From the NCBI RefSeq assembly GCF_007744075.1, contig NZ_CP036266.1, positions 62,001-126,000 on the forward strand: 64,000 bases of DNA, written 5' to 3'. A program made the position numbers and the translations under genes. Within the stretch, counting starts at the first letter, position 1, and every line of letters starts with the position of its first letter. This document shows positions 46,006 to 55,366 of this stretch, piece after piece. The notes below the pieces were generated by a model. It saw only the letters and a program-made list of their open reading frames with translations. It had not been told where the DNA came from and did not search any database. Source of the stretch: Gimesia chilikensis. Lineage in GTDB: Bacteria > Planctomycetota > Planctomycetia > Planctomycetales > Planctomycetaceae.

Positions 46006-47937
46006 TCAATAATCGATGTCGTCGGCTTCAATCGCCTCTTCCATGATCAGATCATACCGCTGGCTGGCGTCTTTACCGAACAGCTGGGAGAACGTTGCGT
46101 CGGCATCCAGCTGGCTGTCGATGTCGACTTTCAGGAGCACCCGCTTTTTGGGATCCAGGGTCGTCTCTTTCAGTTCCTTCGCGGTCATCTCACCCAGACC
46201 TTTGAAGCGGCCGATTTCGTATTTACGATTTGCCGGCAGAGACTCGATGATCTCTTCTTTCTGTACATCATCCTGGGCGTAATATTTTTCGTTCCCCACA
46301 CTGATGCAGTACAACGGCGGCTGAGCCAGGAACAGTTTGCCCTGTCGGATCAATTCCATCATGTGCCGGAAGAAGAAAGTCAGCAGCAGTGTGCTGATGT
46401 GGTAACCGTCGCTGTCGGCATCCATCAGGAGGATGATGCGGTTGTAACGCAGGTTGCGAATATCGAAGTTCGCACCGATGCCGGTGCCCAGTGTTTCGAC
46501 CAGGTCTTTGATTTCCTGGTTCCCCATGATTTTGGAGACGGCCAGCGATTCGGTATTCAGTACCTTACCGCGTAAGGGAAGCACGGCCTGAATGCGGCTG
46601 TCACGCCCCATCGCTGCGGTACCACCGGCGGACAGACCTTCGACCAGGAACAGTTCGGACTCTTCCGGCTTGTTGGACCGGCAGTCCAGCAGCTTGCCCG
46701 GCAGGGTCGACTTGCGGTTGGAGGGTGTCTTGCGTCTAACTTCTTTCTGGGCATCGCGGCTGGCCATCCGGGCCCGGGCCGCCAGAACGATACGTCCCAC
46801 AACCGCGTCGGCGATTGAAGGGTTGTTGTTCAACCAGGTTTCCAGAAGCGGACGGACAATCCCTTCGACAAAGCCACTGACTTCCGGGTTATTCAGCTTC
46901 TCTTTGGTCTGCCCCTGGAACATCGGATCGTTATGGAACACCGAGATCAAACAGAGCACGCCTTCGCGGATGTCATCCGTCGAAATCTGGAGCCCCTTGT
47001 GCTTGATGTTATGCACGTCCATGTAATTCTTGACCGCCTTGGCGATCCCCGACCGCAGCCCGCTTTCGTGCGTTCCCCCGGCATGGGTGCGGATACCGTT
47101 CACATAACTGCGAACCTGCTCGTCGGTCGCGTCGGTCCATCTCAGGGCCAGTTCCACGCGAATATGTTCGTCTTCTTTTTCCGCGTAAAACAGTTGTTCG
47201 TGAACCGGCTTCTTCTGCTGTTCGGTTGCCAGCTTGTCCAGGTAACCACGAATCCCTTCCGGATGTGACAGTTCGTGTGTCTCTTTTTTGACTTCATCCC
47301 GGAACGTGATTTTCAGCCCGCCATGAATGAAGGCGATGTCTTCCAGATGCTGACGGATCGTATCGGCGTTGAAGTGCACACGGCGGAAAATGCTATCATC
47401 CGGGCGGAAATGGATTTCCGTTCCATGCCCGCGGAATGGTTTGACCTTCTTTACCGGGGTCGTCGGCTTGCCCTTTTTATAACGTTGCACATACTGGTGC
47501 CCGTCCCGGTAGACGGTCGCTACCATTTCCGAAGACAGCGCGTTGACCACTGATGAACCCACACCGTGTAGACCACCGCTGCGGGCATAGTTCTTGTCCG
47601 AGAATTTACCACCGGCATGCAGGGTCGTCAAAATCAGTTCCAGGGCAGACTTCTTGGTCTTGGAGTGCTTGTCGACCGGAATCCCACGACCGTTGTCTTT
47701 GACACTGCACGACGCACCATCTTTATGCAGCGTGACCACAATCGTGTCCGCTTCATTGGCCAGGTATTCGTCGACCGAGTTGTCCACGATTTCCCAGAGC
47801 AGGTGATGCAGTCCGCGAATGTCTACACCCCCGATATACATCGAAGGCCGTCTGCGGACCGCTTCGAGCCCCTCCAGAACTTCGATGTCATCAGCGGAGT
47901 ATTTTTTAGCGTCAGATGATTTTGCTGCCGTTGCCAT
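46006..47937 (-). CDS. Type IIA topoisomerase B subunit (ParE/GyrB)
   Basis: This 643-aa ATPase subunit carries the GHKL signature (LLWEIVDNSVDEYL, SVKDNGRGIPVDKH, GGLHGVGSSVVNALS) and a TOPRIM domain. In the TOPRIM the acidic DxDxD is D506, D508 and D510 (DADSDG), and E433 is the catalytic glutamate. The usual EGDSAGG is here EGLSAGG, with Leu435 in place of Asp. The length and LHAGGKFSDKNY look more like ParE, so the gyrase/topo IV assignment is open. The A subunit gene lies 83 nt upstream on the same strand, a parE-parC-type pair. Confidence 0.9.
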   Translation of the reverse strand: MATAAKSSDAKKYSADDIEVLEGLEAVRRRPSMYIGGVDIRGLHHLLWEIVDNSVDEYLANEADTIVVTLHKDGASCSVKDNGRGIPVDKHSKTKKSALELILTTLHAGGKFSDKNYARSGGLHGVGSSVVNALSSEMVATVYRDGHQYVQRYKKGKPTTPVKKVKPFRGHGTEIHFRPDDSIFRRVHFNADTIRQHLEDIAFIHGGLKITFRDEVKKETHELSHPEGIRGYLDKLATEQQKKPVHEQLFYAEKEDEHIRVELALRWTDATDEQVRSYVNGIRTHAGGTHESGLRSGIAKAVKNYMDVHNIKHKGLQISTDDIREGVLCLISVFHNDPMFQGQTKEKLNNPEVSGFVEGIVRPLLETWLNNNPSIADAVVGRIVLAARARMASRDAQKEVRRKTPSNRKSTLPGKLLDCRSNKPEESELFLVEGLSAGGTAAMGRDSRIQAVLPLRGKVLNTESLAVSKIMGNQEIKDLVETLGTGIGANFDIRNLRYNRIILLMDADSDGYHISTLLLTFFFRHMMELIRQGKLFLAQPPLYCISVGNEKYYAQDDVQKEEIIESLPANRKYEIGRFKGLGEMTAKELKETTLDPKKRVLLKVDIDSQLDADATFSQLFGKDASQRYDLIMEEAIEADDIDY

Positions 47938-48020
47938 AATTTTACTGGTCGTCTTTTCTCAATGAACTTGTAATTGAATTGTTTGTCTGCTCGCGATGGG
48001 AACGTCGCCCCGCTGCAGGC

Positions 48021-50447
48021 TTATTCCTGTTCGATCTCGTCCCAGTCCACCACTTCAATAGGCGGATAGAGGATCTCGGCGAACCCGCTCCGCTGGCTGG
48101 TTTTGACCCCTTTACCGCCGCGGGATGTGACGCCGTACTTCATCTGGCCGAAAGTCATTTTCTTGCCACTGGTATTGATGACCCGCAGACAGTCGCTGGG
48201 CCGCGTGAGCTGCAGGGCACCCATGACGGAGTCCCCTTTTTCCAGCTTGATCCCTTTAACCCCTTTACCGGGATTCGAGAGCAGAGCTGCTTCTTCGATC
48301 TCGCAGTGTAACACACGGGCATCTTTGGTTGCGATAAACATCGTTTCCGCCTCATCCACCAGGCCGGCATAGACCACCCGGTCGTCTTTTCCGAGCCGAC
48401 AGAATTTACGGCCCGCTTTCGTCGATGCCTGGCGGAACAGGCTGAACGAAATCCGCATGATCTGCCCCTTTTCAGTGACGATCAGCAGGTGCGGCGTAGG
48501 AATCGGCTCTTTCTTCGTCGCTTTATCTTCCGGTGTGAACCGGGCGTCTGTGGTAATCGCAGCCACCAGGCTCGCCCCATCCCCCATGCGGGCATGTTTT
48601 GAAAGCGGCTCGCCGTAACCCGAGGAAGCCGGAACCTGCTCGATCGGCAGCGTATAGGCGACACCATCGCTGGAGAAGAACACCACATGATCCAGGGTGC
48701 TTCCCGGTGCGACATCCAGCACGCTGTCTCCCTCGCGGACACGCGTCTTAGCGAGCTCTCTGGTATCGCCTTTGGTCTGCAGCCGTCCGACGCGCTTGAT
48801 CCATCCCTCGCGGGTGACCACCACGTTCGTGTTTTCTTTGACGATATACGCCTGCGGATCGAACTCGGTGATTTCGTCCGAAGAACCCAGCTTCGTCTGG
48901 CGTTTCTCGGGGAATTCCTCGCCCAGTTCCTTCAGTTCGGTTTCAACCACCTTCCAGAGTCGTTTATCGGAAGCCAGGATCTTGCGAATCCGGTCCGCTT
49001 CGGCCCGTTTCTCTTCCAGTTCCTCGCGGATCGTATTGATTTCCAGTTTCGAGATGCGGTACAGCTGCAGCTCCAGAATGGCCATGGTCTGGATTTCATC
49101 CAGCGGAAATTCGGCCATCAGCTTCTGAGCGGCATCCTGTTTCCCGTTACTGGCACGAATCAGTTTCAGGGCTTTATCCAGCCCGTTGAAGATGATTTCG
49201 AAACCTTCCAGGATATGGATCCGGCGTTCCAGCTGTTCGAGCTGATATTCGAAGCGGCGGCGGACCGTAATGAAACGGAAGTCCAGGAAGTACTGTAACA
49301 TCTCCCGCAGATCGCAACGGTGGGGGATCAGTACATCAGAATCATCGGGAACCAGGCAGGTCAGGTTGACGGCGAAGTTCTGTTCCAGGTGCGTGTGCTT
49401 ATACAGGAAGGCCATTACCGTTTCAGGGTCGGCATCCGGCTTGATCTCCAGGACGATCTTCAGACCGTTCTTGTCGTCCGTTTCATCGGCGACATCCAGC
49501 AGCTGGGGCAGCTTCCGTGATTCGACAATGCCCCCGATTTCCGACAGCAGAGATCCGGTTTCGACGGCATAAGGTACCGAATAAACGATCAGCCGCTGGG
49601 CATTTTTCGAACTGGCTTTTTTGTCTGTATCGATCTTCCACTCGCCCCGGATCTTGATCGGTCCGCGGCCATCTTTATAGACATTGGTGAGAGAGCGTTT
49701 GTCCGTGACGATCCGGCCTCCCAGCGGGAAGTCGGGACCTTTAATGTATTTCATTAATTGGGCCACGGTCGCATCGGGATGATGAATCAGATGCGTGCAG
49801 GCTTTGACTACTTCGCCCAGATTGTGAGGTGGAATGTTCGTCGCCATCCCGACGGCGATCCCGTGTACTCCGTTAACCAGCAGGTTAGGGAAGCGGGCCG
49901 GCAGGACAACCGGCTCATTGCGGGTACCATCATAGTTGGGACGCATTTCGACGGTCTGGTATCGCAGTTCATTCATCAGATGCTCTGCGATGCCGGTCAG
50001 ACGGGCTTCCGTATAACGGGCAGCAGCGGCCGGCAGACCCATAATCGAACCGAAGTTCCCCTGGCCATTGACCAGAGGGTTCCGCAGGTTGAAGTCCTGG
50101 GCCAGACGGACCAGGGCATCATACACGGAAGCGTCACCGTGAGGATGGTAGTTACCCGTCGTATCACCACAGATTTTAGCGCATTTACGGGGCTTCGCAT
50201 TGGCCACCAGACGCAAGTCGTGGTACATCACATACAAAATGCGGCGTTGTACCGGCTTCAGACCGTCCCGGACATCAGGCAACGCCCGGGAAGTGATGAC
50301 TGACATCGCGTAGTTCAGATAGCGACGTCGCGTGACCTCACTGATGGGAACATATTCAATACGGTCCGTTTCAACGCTGGCATTTCCGTTGGTGCCATTC
50401 TCTGCGCCGTTACTGGCTGATTTTCGTTTCGCCAAGAGTCTCTCCAA
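48021..50447 (-). CDS. Type IIA topoisomerase A subunit (ParC/GyrA)
   Basis: This 808-aa subunit has the winged-helix DNA gate with [17 protein letters not shown] and the nucleophile Y145 in ARYTEARLT, a long tower/coiled coil and a C-terminal beta-pinwheel. The pinwheel contains SRGGKGV, a weak match to the GyrA box QRRGGKG. The quinolone-determining region has Ala106 at the position of E. coli GyrA Ser83, while the Asp87 equivalent is kept (D110). The Ala predicts reduced quinolone binding. The N-terminal 25 residues are low complexity ([12 protein letters not shown]). A ParC or GyrA call cannot be settled here. Confidence 0.9.
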   Translation of the reverse strand: MERLLAKRKSASNGAENGTNGNASVETDRIEYVPISEVTRRRYLNYAMSVITSRALPDVRDGLKPVQRRILYVMYHDLRLVANAKPRKCAKICGDTTGNYHPHGDASVYDALVRLAQDFNLRNPLVNGQGNFGSIMGLPAAAARYTEARLTGIAEHLMNELRYQTVEMRPNYDGTRNEPVVLPARFPNLLVNGVHGIAVGMATNIPPHNLGEVVKACTHLIHHPDATVAQLMKYIKGPDFPLGGRIVTDKRSLTNVYKDGRGPIKIRGEWKIDTDKKASSKNAQRLIVYSVPYAVETGSLLSEIGGIVESRKLPQLLDVADETDDKNGLKIVLEIKPDADPETVMAFLYKHTHLEQNFAVNLTCLVPDDSDVLIPHRCDLREMLQYFLDFRFITVRRRFEYQLEQLERRIHILEGFEIIFNGLDKALKLIRASNGKQDAAQKLMAEFPLDEIQTMAILELQLYRISKLEINTIREELEEKRAEADRIRKILASDKRLWKVVETELKELGEEFPEKRQTKLGSSDEITEFDPQAYIVKENTNVVVTREGWIKRVGRLQTKGDTRELAKTRVREGDSVLDVAPGSTLDHVVFFSSDGVAYTLPIEQVPASSGYGEPLSKHARMGDGASLVAAITTDARFTPEDKATKKEPIPTPHLLIVTEKGQIMRISFSLFRQASTKAGRKFCRLGKDDRVVYAGLVDEAETMFIATKDARVLHCEIEEAALLSNPGKGVKGIKLEKGDSVMGALQLTRPSDCLRVINTSGKKMTFGQMKYGVTSRGGKGVKTSQRSGFAEILYPPIEVVDWDEIEQE

Positions 50448-50992
50448 AAACTTCGATTACCCGTCCCGATTGAAGGTCAGCAGACGACCATCAGGTTATC
50501 GATCTCACGCGGGCTTATTATTCAGAATTCGGGTCATTCCCGCTGGTAGTTTAAGAAAAATGTGTCGGATTTTCTGTTTGTGAAAACATTGAGGATTGTA
50601 TCTGTTAAAACGATTATTGAACAGATGAGGCCACTCGTAACCCGTTAAATAGACAATAATTCGGGAAAATAGGACGAATCGTCATCGTAGTTACAAAATG
50701 ACTCATTCCGACGATTCCTGCCAGCCGAAATTTGGACTAGTGGCTTTCTTTTCGAGAGGGTCGCAATCTGGCGATTGAAACATACAAAATTGACCGGAAC
50801 TCTGAAAAGTGAAAATTCATCTATTTCGGGGCTCGTTGCGGTCTTTGTGACATGACTCAGCCACAACGGGGAACCAGTACCGGTTCAGACACAAGACATT
50901 TGAACATTATAATTGACTGACGGAGGTCCGACGAGCCTTCGCCGCAGTCTCATTGGTGGATTAACCACAATAAAATCCAGGGAGGGATTGTT
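50448..50992. other. Divergent promoter region
   Basis: These roughly 545 bp lie between the topoisomerase A gene and the exported-protein trio. Apart from the promoter listed at 50884-50913 there is no coding signal. The part next to the topoisomerase gene is AT-rich and presumably carries that gene's promoter, which I could not place. Confidence 0.4.
50884..50913 (+). promoter_or_regulatory. Sigma-70-type promoter of the exported trio
   Basis: The -10 TATAAT (50908-50913) is perfect. The -35 TTCAGA (50884-50889) is 18 bp upstream and matches 4 of 6. Transcription would start about 75 nt before the ATG at 50993, which has GGGAGG 6 nt upstream. Confidence 0.55.
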
Positions 50993-51757
50993 ATGGCTCA
51001 GACGAGTCTGAAGGTAACCCTGCTCACAGGACTGTTACCGGCGTTTATTCTGATGGCGCCGGCACTACATGCTGCTGAGCCAGGTGCGGTCAATAATGCC
51101 GTTGTGCAGCAGGAAGTCCAGTCGAGTACGTCTAAATATAATCCGGTCAGCTGGTTCAAAAGAACATTCAGCCGCTCCAAGGATCGGTCGGCTGACATCA
51201 AGCAGGTCGCTCACGAACAGCAGGCAGCTCCCCAGCAGTCCAGCCAGAAAGTGTTCGTCAAGCGTCCTACTCTCGGACGTCGTGCTTCGGGATACGGTCC
51301 GATTCAGCAGGTCAGCAATCAGCCGCGGATCATTACCTCCACACCGGCTCCCTTTGACAATGCTGTCCAGGCACGACCCATCAGCCACGGACACTTCAAA
51401 GACCATAAACATTACAAAGCCGCTCAGCCCATGCCTTCAATGGCTGGTATGAACGTCCTGCCCGGATACCCGCAGCTGGGAGCTCCCATGTATCCCAGTC
51501 CCAAACCGGGGATTCCCGATTACGTCGGACGGACCATTATTACCAACCAGGCGTTCTCTCCGCATGAGATGCTCTATCCGCATGAGTACAACGCCATGTA
51601 TGGCCCTTACTTCTACAACGTTAAAGGGGGCTGGATCTGGACTCCCTTCGGTATGCGTTCCCACGAACGGTGGGAACTCGAAGGTACCCGCGTCAACGTG
51701 AAGTACAAATCAGATTTCGGATTTTTCCCCAAGTTCATTCCTCCTATGGTGAGATAA
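50993..51757 (+). CDS. Exported protein 1 of a Gly/Tyr/His-rich trio
   Basis: This 254-aa protein has a classic signal peptide (MAQTSLKVTLLTGLLPAFIL to ALHAAEPG, cut after about residue 27). The first part is Gln/Ser-rich with basic residues (WFKRTFSRSKDR). The second is rich in Pro, Gly, Tyr and His (GYPQLGAPMYPSPKPGIPDY). GGGAGG is the ribosome site. I do not recognise the family. It is the first of three consecutive small exported genes with the same style and spacing, which suggests a surface or cell-wall structural operon. Confidence 0.7.
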   Translation: MAQTSLKVTLLTGLLPAFILMAPALHAAEPGAVNNAVVQQEVQSSTSKYNPVSWFKRTFSRSKDRSADIKQVAHEQQAAPQQSSQKVFVKRPTLGRRASGYGPIQQVSNQPRIITSTPAPFDNAVQARPISHGHFKDHKHYKAAQPMPSMAGMNVLPGYPQLGAPMYPSPKPGIPDYVGRTIITNQAFSPHEMLYPHEYNAMYGPYFYNVKGGWIWTPFGMRSHERWELEGTRVNVKYKSDFGFFPKFIPPMVR

Positions 51758-51842
51758 CGGCCTCTCACGGAGCGTTGTTGCAACCGGAAAACGTTTATCA
51801 CGCTGAGCCATTCACTCAGAGATACGATCAGGAAGTTATAAA

Positions 51843-52376
51843 ATGCACAAGTTAACTTATAAAATCGCAGGGCTCGTCGCAGTCGCCGGCATCGTGACGG
51901 TTCTCTCTGCTCAGGGCCTGCATGCAGGTGAGCCTGGCGGCCTGAAACTGAACCAGAAACAGGCTGCTCCCATCCAGCAGGTGGGCTACCTCAATGATAA
52001 ATGTGGTTGCAAACACAACCATGTCTACTCCTATTCGAATGGTGCTACCTACTCGGGTGGTGGTGACTGTCCGCACTGTCGGACTTCAGCCGGCATCGGA
52101 AAACGCGGATCGCTTCGCGAATTCTTCCGTTGCAAATTCGGTTATTTCATTCCCACCGGCTGCGGTGGTAAAGGCTGTGCTCCTATCGGACACTACAAAA
52201 TGACTTACGCCGTCGATCCTTACTACTTCGATGGTCGCGACGGACAGCTGTATGGTGCTCAGGGCTATGGCGTTCCTGTGGCTGTGCCTCTGGCTCCGAC
52301 CGTACGTCAGACTTACAACTACGGATGGGGCGTTCCCTCCAGCCGCATTACTCCCATTTCTCGCATCGTTCAGTAA
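51843..52376 (+). CDS. Exported protein 2, Cys-rich
   Basis: This 177-aa protein has a signal peptide (MHKLTYKIAGLVAVAGIV to LHAGEPG). The mature part contains paired Cys (CGCKHNH, CPHC) and Gly/Tyr-rich stretches (YSNGATYSGGGDCPHC, GGKGCAPIGHYK). The cysteines could form disulfides or a metal site in an extracytoplasmic protein. The motif IQQVGYL near the mature N-terminus recurs as IQQVGHH in the third gene. No known domain is apparent. Confidence 0.7.
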   Translation: MHKLTYKIAGLVAVAGIVTVLSAQGLHAGEPGGLKLNQKQAAPIQQVGYLNDKCGCKHNHVYSYSNGATYSGGGDCPHCRTSAGIGKRGSLREFFRCKFGYFIPTGCGGKGCAPIGHYKMTYAVDPYYFDGRDGQLYGAQGYGVPVAVPLAPTVRQTYNYGWGVPSSRITPISRIVQ

Positions 52377-52417
52377 TTTAAAACCCAGTAGCCTTTATCG
52401 GGTCCAGGAAGATTCAC

Positions 52418-53107
52418 ATGAAAATCTTAAGCGTGCAAAGCCTTGCGATTCTGGCAGTAACCGGCGTCATGCTCCATACTGTGACAGCAAGTGCTGAAGA
52501 GAAAACAACCGCCGGCGCGGGACAGATCCAGCAGGTCGGTCATCACGTGCGAGGTGGTGGCTACGGCTATAACTGCCCCCCCGGCTATTCCGACCGCTTT
52601 GACGGGGACGGCGTCTATCGCAATTACAACTCACGCGAAGGCTGGGCCTTCCTGAGAAAATGTCATACTTCACCCGGTCATGGCTGGTGCCCTCCTTCCG
52701 CTCAAATGATTCAACGCACCCCGGTGCAGTATCAGCGGTACTACTCGAACCAGTACATGGGACAGCCCGGCCCCACCGGACCGGCAAACTATCCGCAGAT
52801 CTACATGCCCACCGATACCACTCAGCTCGGTTTCTACTACCAGAGTGTACCGACCTGGCAACCACGGGCCGGCATGATTCCGCCGCCACCAGATCCAAGC
52901 ATGTACCACACACGTGACTGTCGTGCCTGCCGCGGACATGGCTGCAAGCACTGTCGCGGTCATAACCACTACGGACAGGGACCGGTTTACTACTCCACCG
53001 GTGCCCCCGTCGAAGCTCAGCCGGAAGCCGCTCCTCAGCAGCAGGAAGAAACTCCTGCTGTACCGCCAGAGCCTTCCAAGCTGAACCAGGCTTCTTACGA
53101 GAAGTAA
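52418..53107 (+). CDS. Exported protein 3, Cys/His-rich
   Basis: This 229-aa protein has a signal peptide (MKILSVQSLAILAVTGVML to ASAEEK). The mature part is rich in Gly, Tyr and Pro. It has a dense Cys/His cluster HTRDCRACRGHGCKHCRGHN that resembles a DnaJ-like zinc knuckle, and a Pro/Glu/Gln-rich tail. Like its neighbour it contains IQQVGHH. The zinc-knuckle resemblance is by eye only. The function is unknown. Confidence 0.7.
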   Translation: MKILSVQSLAILAVTGVMLHTVTASAEEKTTAGAGQIQQVGHHVRGGGYGYNCPPGYSDRFDGDGVYRNYNSREGWAFLRKCHTSPGHGWCPPSAQMIQRTPVQYQRYYSNQYMGQPGPTGPANYPQIYMPTDTTQLGFYYQSVPTWQPRAGMIPPPPDPSMYHTRDCRACRGHGCKHCRGHNHYGQGPVYYSTGAPVEAQPEAAPQQQEETPAVPPEPSKLNQASYEK

Positions 53108-53149
53108 TTCTGAACCCCAATTCAGAAACGATTTCGTTAACATCAGACA

Positions 53150-53185
53150 CCAGAGCCACTCCTGAACTTCAGGCAGTGGCTCTGG
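53150..53185 (+). terminator. Hairpin terminator after the exported trio
   Basis: A strong two-part stem follows the stop of exported protein 3 by about 40 nt. The outer stem is CCAGAGCCACT with AGTGGCTCTGG (11 bp) and the inner stem is CCTGA/TCAGG. The run after it (CTGTTTA) is a weak T-tract, so it may act as a terminator or as an RNA-stabilising hairpin. Confidence 0.55.
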
Positions 53186-53429
53186 CTGTTTACCGGGGGT
53201 GCAAACCTGCTCTTGACGACACCCCGCCACCACGTATCCTCTTCCCCTTCTGGCTCGCGCGCGAGGCAGGTCCGCGATCACCGGAACACGTCGCACCAGT
53301 GACTCATCACCACCGGAATCACCCTCCATTTTCACCCCCTCTCCACTGGAACATCTCGCACCGCTGTTCTCTCTACAGTGAATAAACGCCTCAATGTTCA
53401 GGGCAATTCGAGACAGAACCGGGACGCAG

Positions 53430-53486
53430 CAGGACAAAATCCCGGACCAATCAGGACAAAATCCGGTCACACCAGGACAAAATTCT
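53430..53486 (+). repeat. Three direct repeats CAGGACAAAATYC
   Basis: AGGACAAAAT starts at 53431, 53453 and 53474, a spacing of 22 and 21 bp, about two helical turns. Between the copies the sequence (CCGGACCAATC, CCGGTCACACC) is partly repeated as well. It looks like an iteron or multi-site operator. Confidence 0.6.
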
Positions 53487-53808
53487 GTCTTGACGCCCCC
53501 GTCCCCTTCACGATGATGCAACAACATCAGACAGCCTCCCTCCTCTCCATCGTGAGCGGCAAAGCACTAGCTGCCGGTAATACGTTTGGGTAAAGACGGA
53601 TGACAATACGACCTCGCCCAACAGACAATCCACAGTCAATCAAAACAGAGCCACGCAACATCACAACAGAACTTTCCCCACGCCAGAACGTAAAAAAATT
53701 GCACACCCGCATTCTACTCGATATCATCGCACAGACTGGAGATGAACAGTCCGCAGCATCTCACCAGACCGCTGTTCGTTAAGCACTACTTATACCGGCA
53801 CCTCATCT

Positions 53809-53832
53809 CCCCGGGCTCAGGCACACCCGGGG
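53809..53832 (+). promoter_or_regulatory. Leader hairpin of carboxypeptidase-regulatory protein 1
   Basis: CCCCGGG-CTCAGGCACA-CCCGGGG forms a 7-bp stem 7 nt before the ATG at 53840. Its right arm overlaps the putative ribosome site. The same 22-nt sequence recurs at 55294-55315 before the second paralogue, where the corresponding ATG is lost. Confidence 0.5.
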
Positions 53833-53839
53833 TGGTGAA

Positions 53840-54943
53840 ATGAAAACCTCGTTCCATCTTTTAAAAACGTCACACATCATGTCTCAGCTCATTACCGTTT
53901 TTCTACGTGCCTTGAACCGCGTCGGCAGATCGCCTTTCGCAATGCACTTACTCCTCCTGTCAATCACACTGCTGGCGCCCTTACAGAGTCGCGCCGACAA
54001 CCCGCGAACTCCCCTCCAGCAGACAATCCAGGGCTCAGTGGTTGACGCACAGAATCAACCCGTCGCCGGGGCCAGGGTCTTCATCGAGTCGCGTGACTGG
54101 TTCGAGTTAGACCTGCCCAACCTCGAAACCACCACCGATGCCCAGGGACGCTTCAAGTTAACCGACGACCTCTGGCACATTCAGGGACAGACCCTGCAGG
54201 CCAGAGATTCGCAAAACAGGATGGCACAACTCTCTCTGCCCGGCCCTTCCTTAAGGGAACCGAAACGGCTTGAATTGAACGACCTCCGTCTACAGTTGAC
54301 ACCACCGAAGCGCATCGAGCTGGAAGTCGTCGATGCGAAAGGCAAACCGGTTCCCGCAGCCCTCACGGGCATCATGGACTTCGTGAAGAACTGGGGAACG
54401 GGCAAGACCGACAGTGCAGGAAAAATTACGTTTCAGATCCCCCCGGATGTCGATCTGAAATATGTCGCTGCCCTCCGCGATGGCTACGGGGCCGACTATT
54501 TTGTCTATACCACTCAGCGGGAAGCGAATTCTCCCCCGGAATTCAGACCGGATCCCAAGATTCCGAAGTTCCCCGACAATCCAGTGCGACTGACGCTCGC
54601 TGGCGCACAGCCCCTCAAAGTCAAGCTCGTATCAGCCGAGGGCCAGCCGCTGCCAGGTATTAAAATCGCCCCCTGGATTGCACACAAATCCGACCAGTCC
54701 AGGCCCATGCCTCTGCCCCAGATGTTCTACGCAACCCAGCAGATCACACAGACGACCGATGCCCAGGGCACCACCGTCTTCGCCTGGATCCCCCATTGGC
54801 AGAAGCAGCGGATGTATCTGGTTCTCGAAGAGAGGAAATATATTCCGCACCGCATCTTTTACGATCCAGCCAAAGACAAGGGCACCTTAACAGTCCAACT
54901 CACCCCCAAACCACCGGCGCCAGAACAAGACCGCAAACCCTGA
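53840..54943 (+). CDS. Exported carboxypeptidase-regulatory-like protein, short paralogue
   Basis: This 367-aa protein starts at ATG 53840. A later ATG (53942, MHLLLLSITLLAPL) begins right at the signal peptide and is an alternative. After the signal peptide come two to three beta-sandwich units with the pattern VVDAQNQPVAGARV and VEVVDAKGKPVPAALTGI. These are typical of carboxypeptidase regulatory domains or Big-type surface domains. It lacks the C-terminal thioredoxin fold of its two larger relatives. It is probably a surface or periplasmic adhesion or scaffold protein. Confidence 0.75.
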   Translation: MKTSFHLLKTSHIMSQLITVFLRALNRVGRSPFAMHLLLLSITLLAPLQSRADNPRTPLQQTIQGSVVDAQNQPVAGARVFIESRDWFELDLPNLETTTDAQGRFKLTDDLWHIQGQTLQARDSQNRMAQLSLPGPSLREPKRLELNDLRLQLTPPKRIELEVVDAKGKPVPAALTGIMDFVKNWGTGKTDSAGKITFQIPPDVDLKYVAALRDGYGADYFVYTTQREANSPPEFRPDPKIPKFPDNPVRLTLAGAQPLKVKLVSAEGQPLPGIKIAPWIAHKSDQSRPMPLPQMFYATQQITQTTDAQGTTVFAWIPHWQKQRMYLVLEERKYIPHRIFYDPAKDKGTLTVQLTPKPPAPEQDRKP

Positions 54944-55293
54944 CCCAGGTCTGCCACCAGGCCATTTTCGTGTCTTTCGAGCATTTCGTGGTAGCAAAAA
55001 ATCAAACTGGTTACCACGCACGTAATCGGTGGTAATCACAGACCTCAGGAAACAACACGCTTTCAGTTTTCAGGATTCTAAGTAGGACTATCTGAGTGCG
55101 ATTAAGTGATGCTCACCGGTTTCGTCGTAACCGGTTCATTTTCACGCTTTTCGTGGTAGAAAATCGAAACCACCAGAAAAGATTTGAACCCCTGTATCCC
55201 ATTCGCTATCATCAGAAGTGTCGGCAACGAACCGCGGGTAGCGTCTCAGATTCCCCCGGTCAGTGACACCACTCACGCCGACCAGCACACCAG

Positions 55294-55315
55294 CCGGGCT
55301 CAGGCACACCCGGGG
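55294..55315 (+). promoter_or_regulatory. Leader hairpin copy before paralogue 2
   Basis: CCGGGCTCAGGCACACCCGGGG repeats the leader of the previous paralogue. The stem is 5 bp (CCGGG/CCCGG). The start codon homologous to that of paralogue 1 has become CTG, and the real ATG lies 50 nt downstream at 55367. Confidence 0.5.
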
Positions 55316-55366
55316 ATTGTGAACTGAGAAACCATTCTCTACTCCTCTCTCGCGAGTTCTGTTGCC

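Larger units (their letters stand above)
53186..53839. other. Intergenic region with direct repeats
   Basis: These roughly 650 bp carry no gene I can support. A short plus-strand frame (53600-53782) lacks a family. The notable content is the triple direct repeat at 53430-53486 and, at the right end, the hairpin leader of the next gene. Confidence 0.4.

Noticed and set aside
53430-53486. Direct repeats considered as a CRISPR remnant
   Set aside because: The repeat unit is about 13 bp with 8-9 bp between copies, far shorter than CRISPR repeats and spacers, and no cas gene is in the window.
52670-53527. A 285-codon minus-strand frame over exported protein 3
   Set aside because: It covers the well-supported plus-strand gene, has no ribosome site and has a Cys/Trp-rich random composition.
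53600-53782. A 60-codon plus-strand frame
   Set aside because: No ribosome site, no family, biased composition and location in repeat-like DNA.
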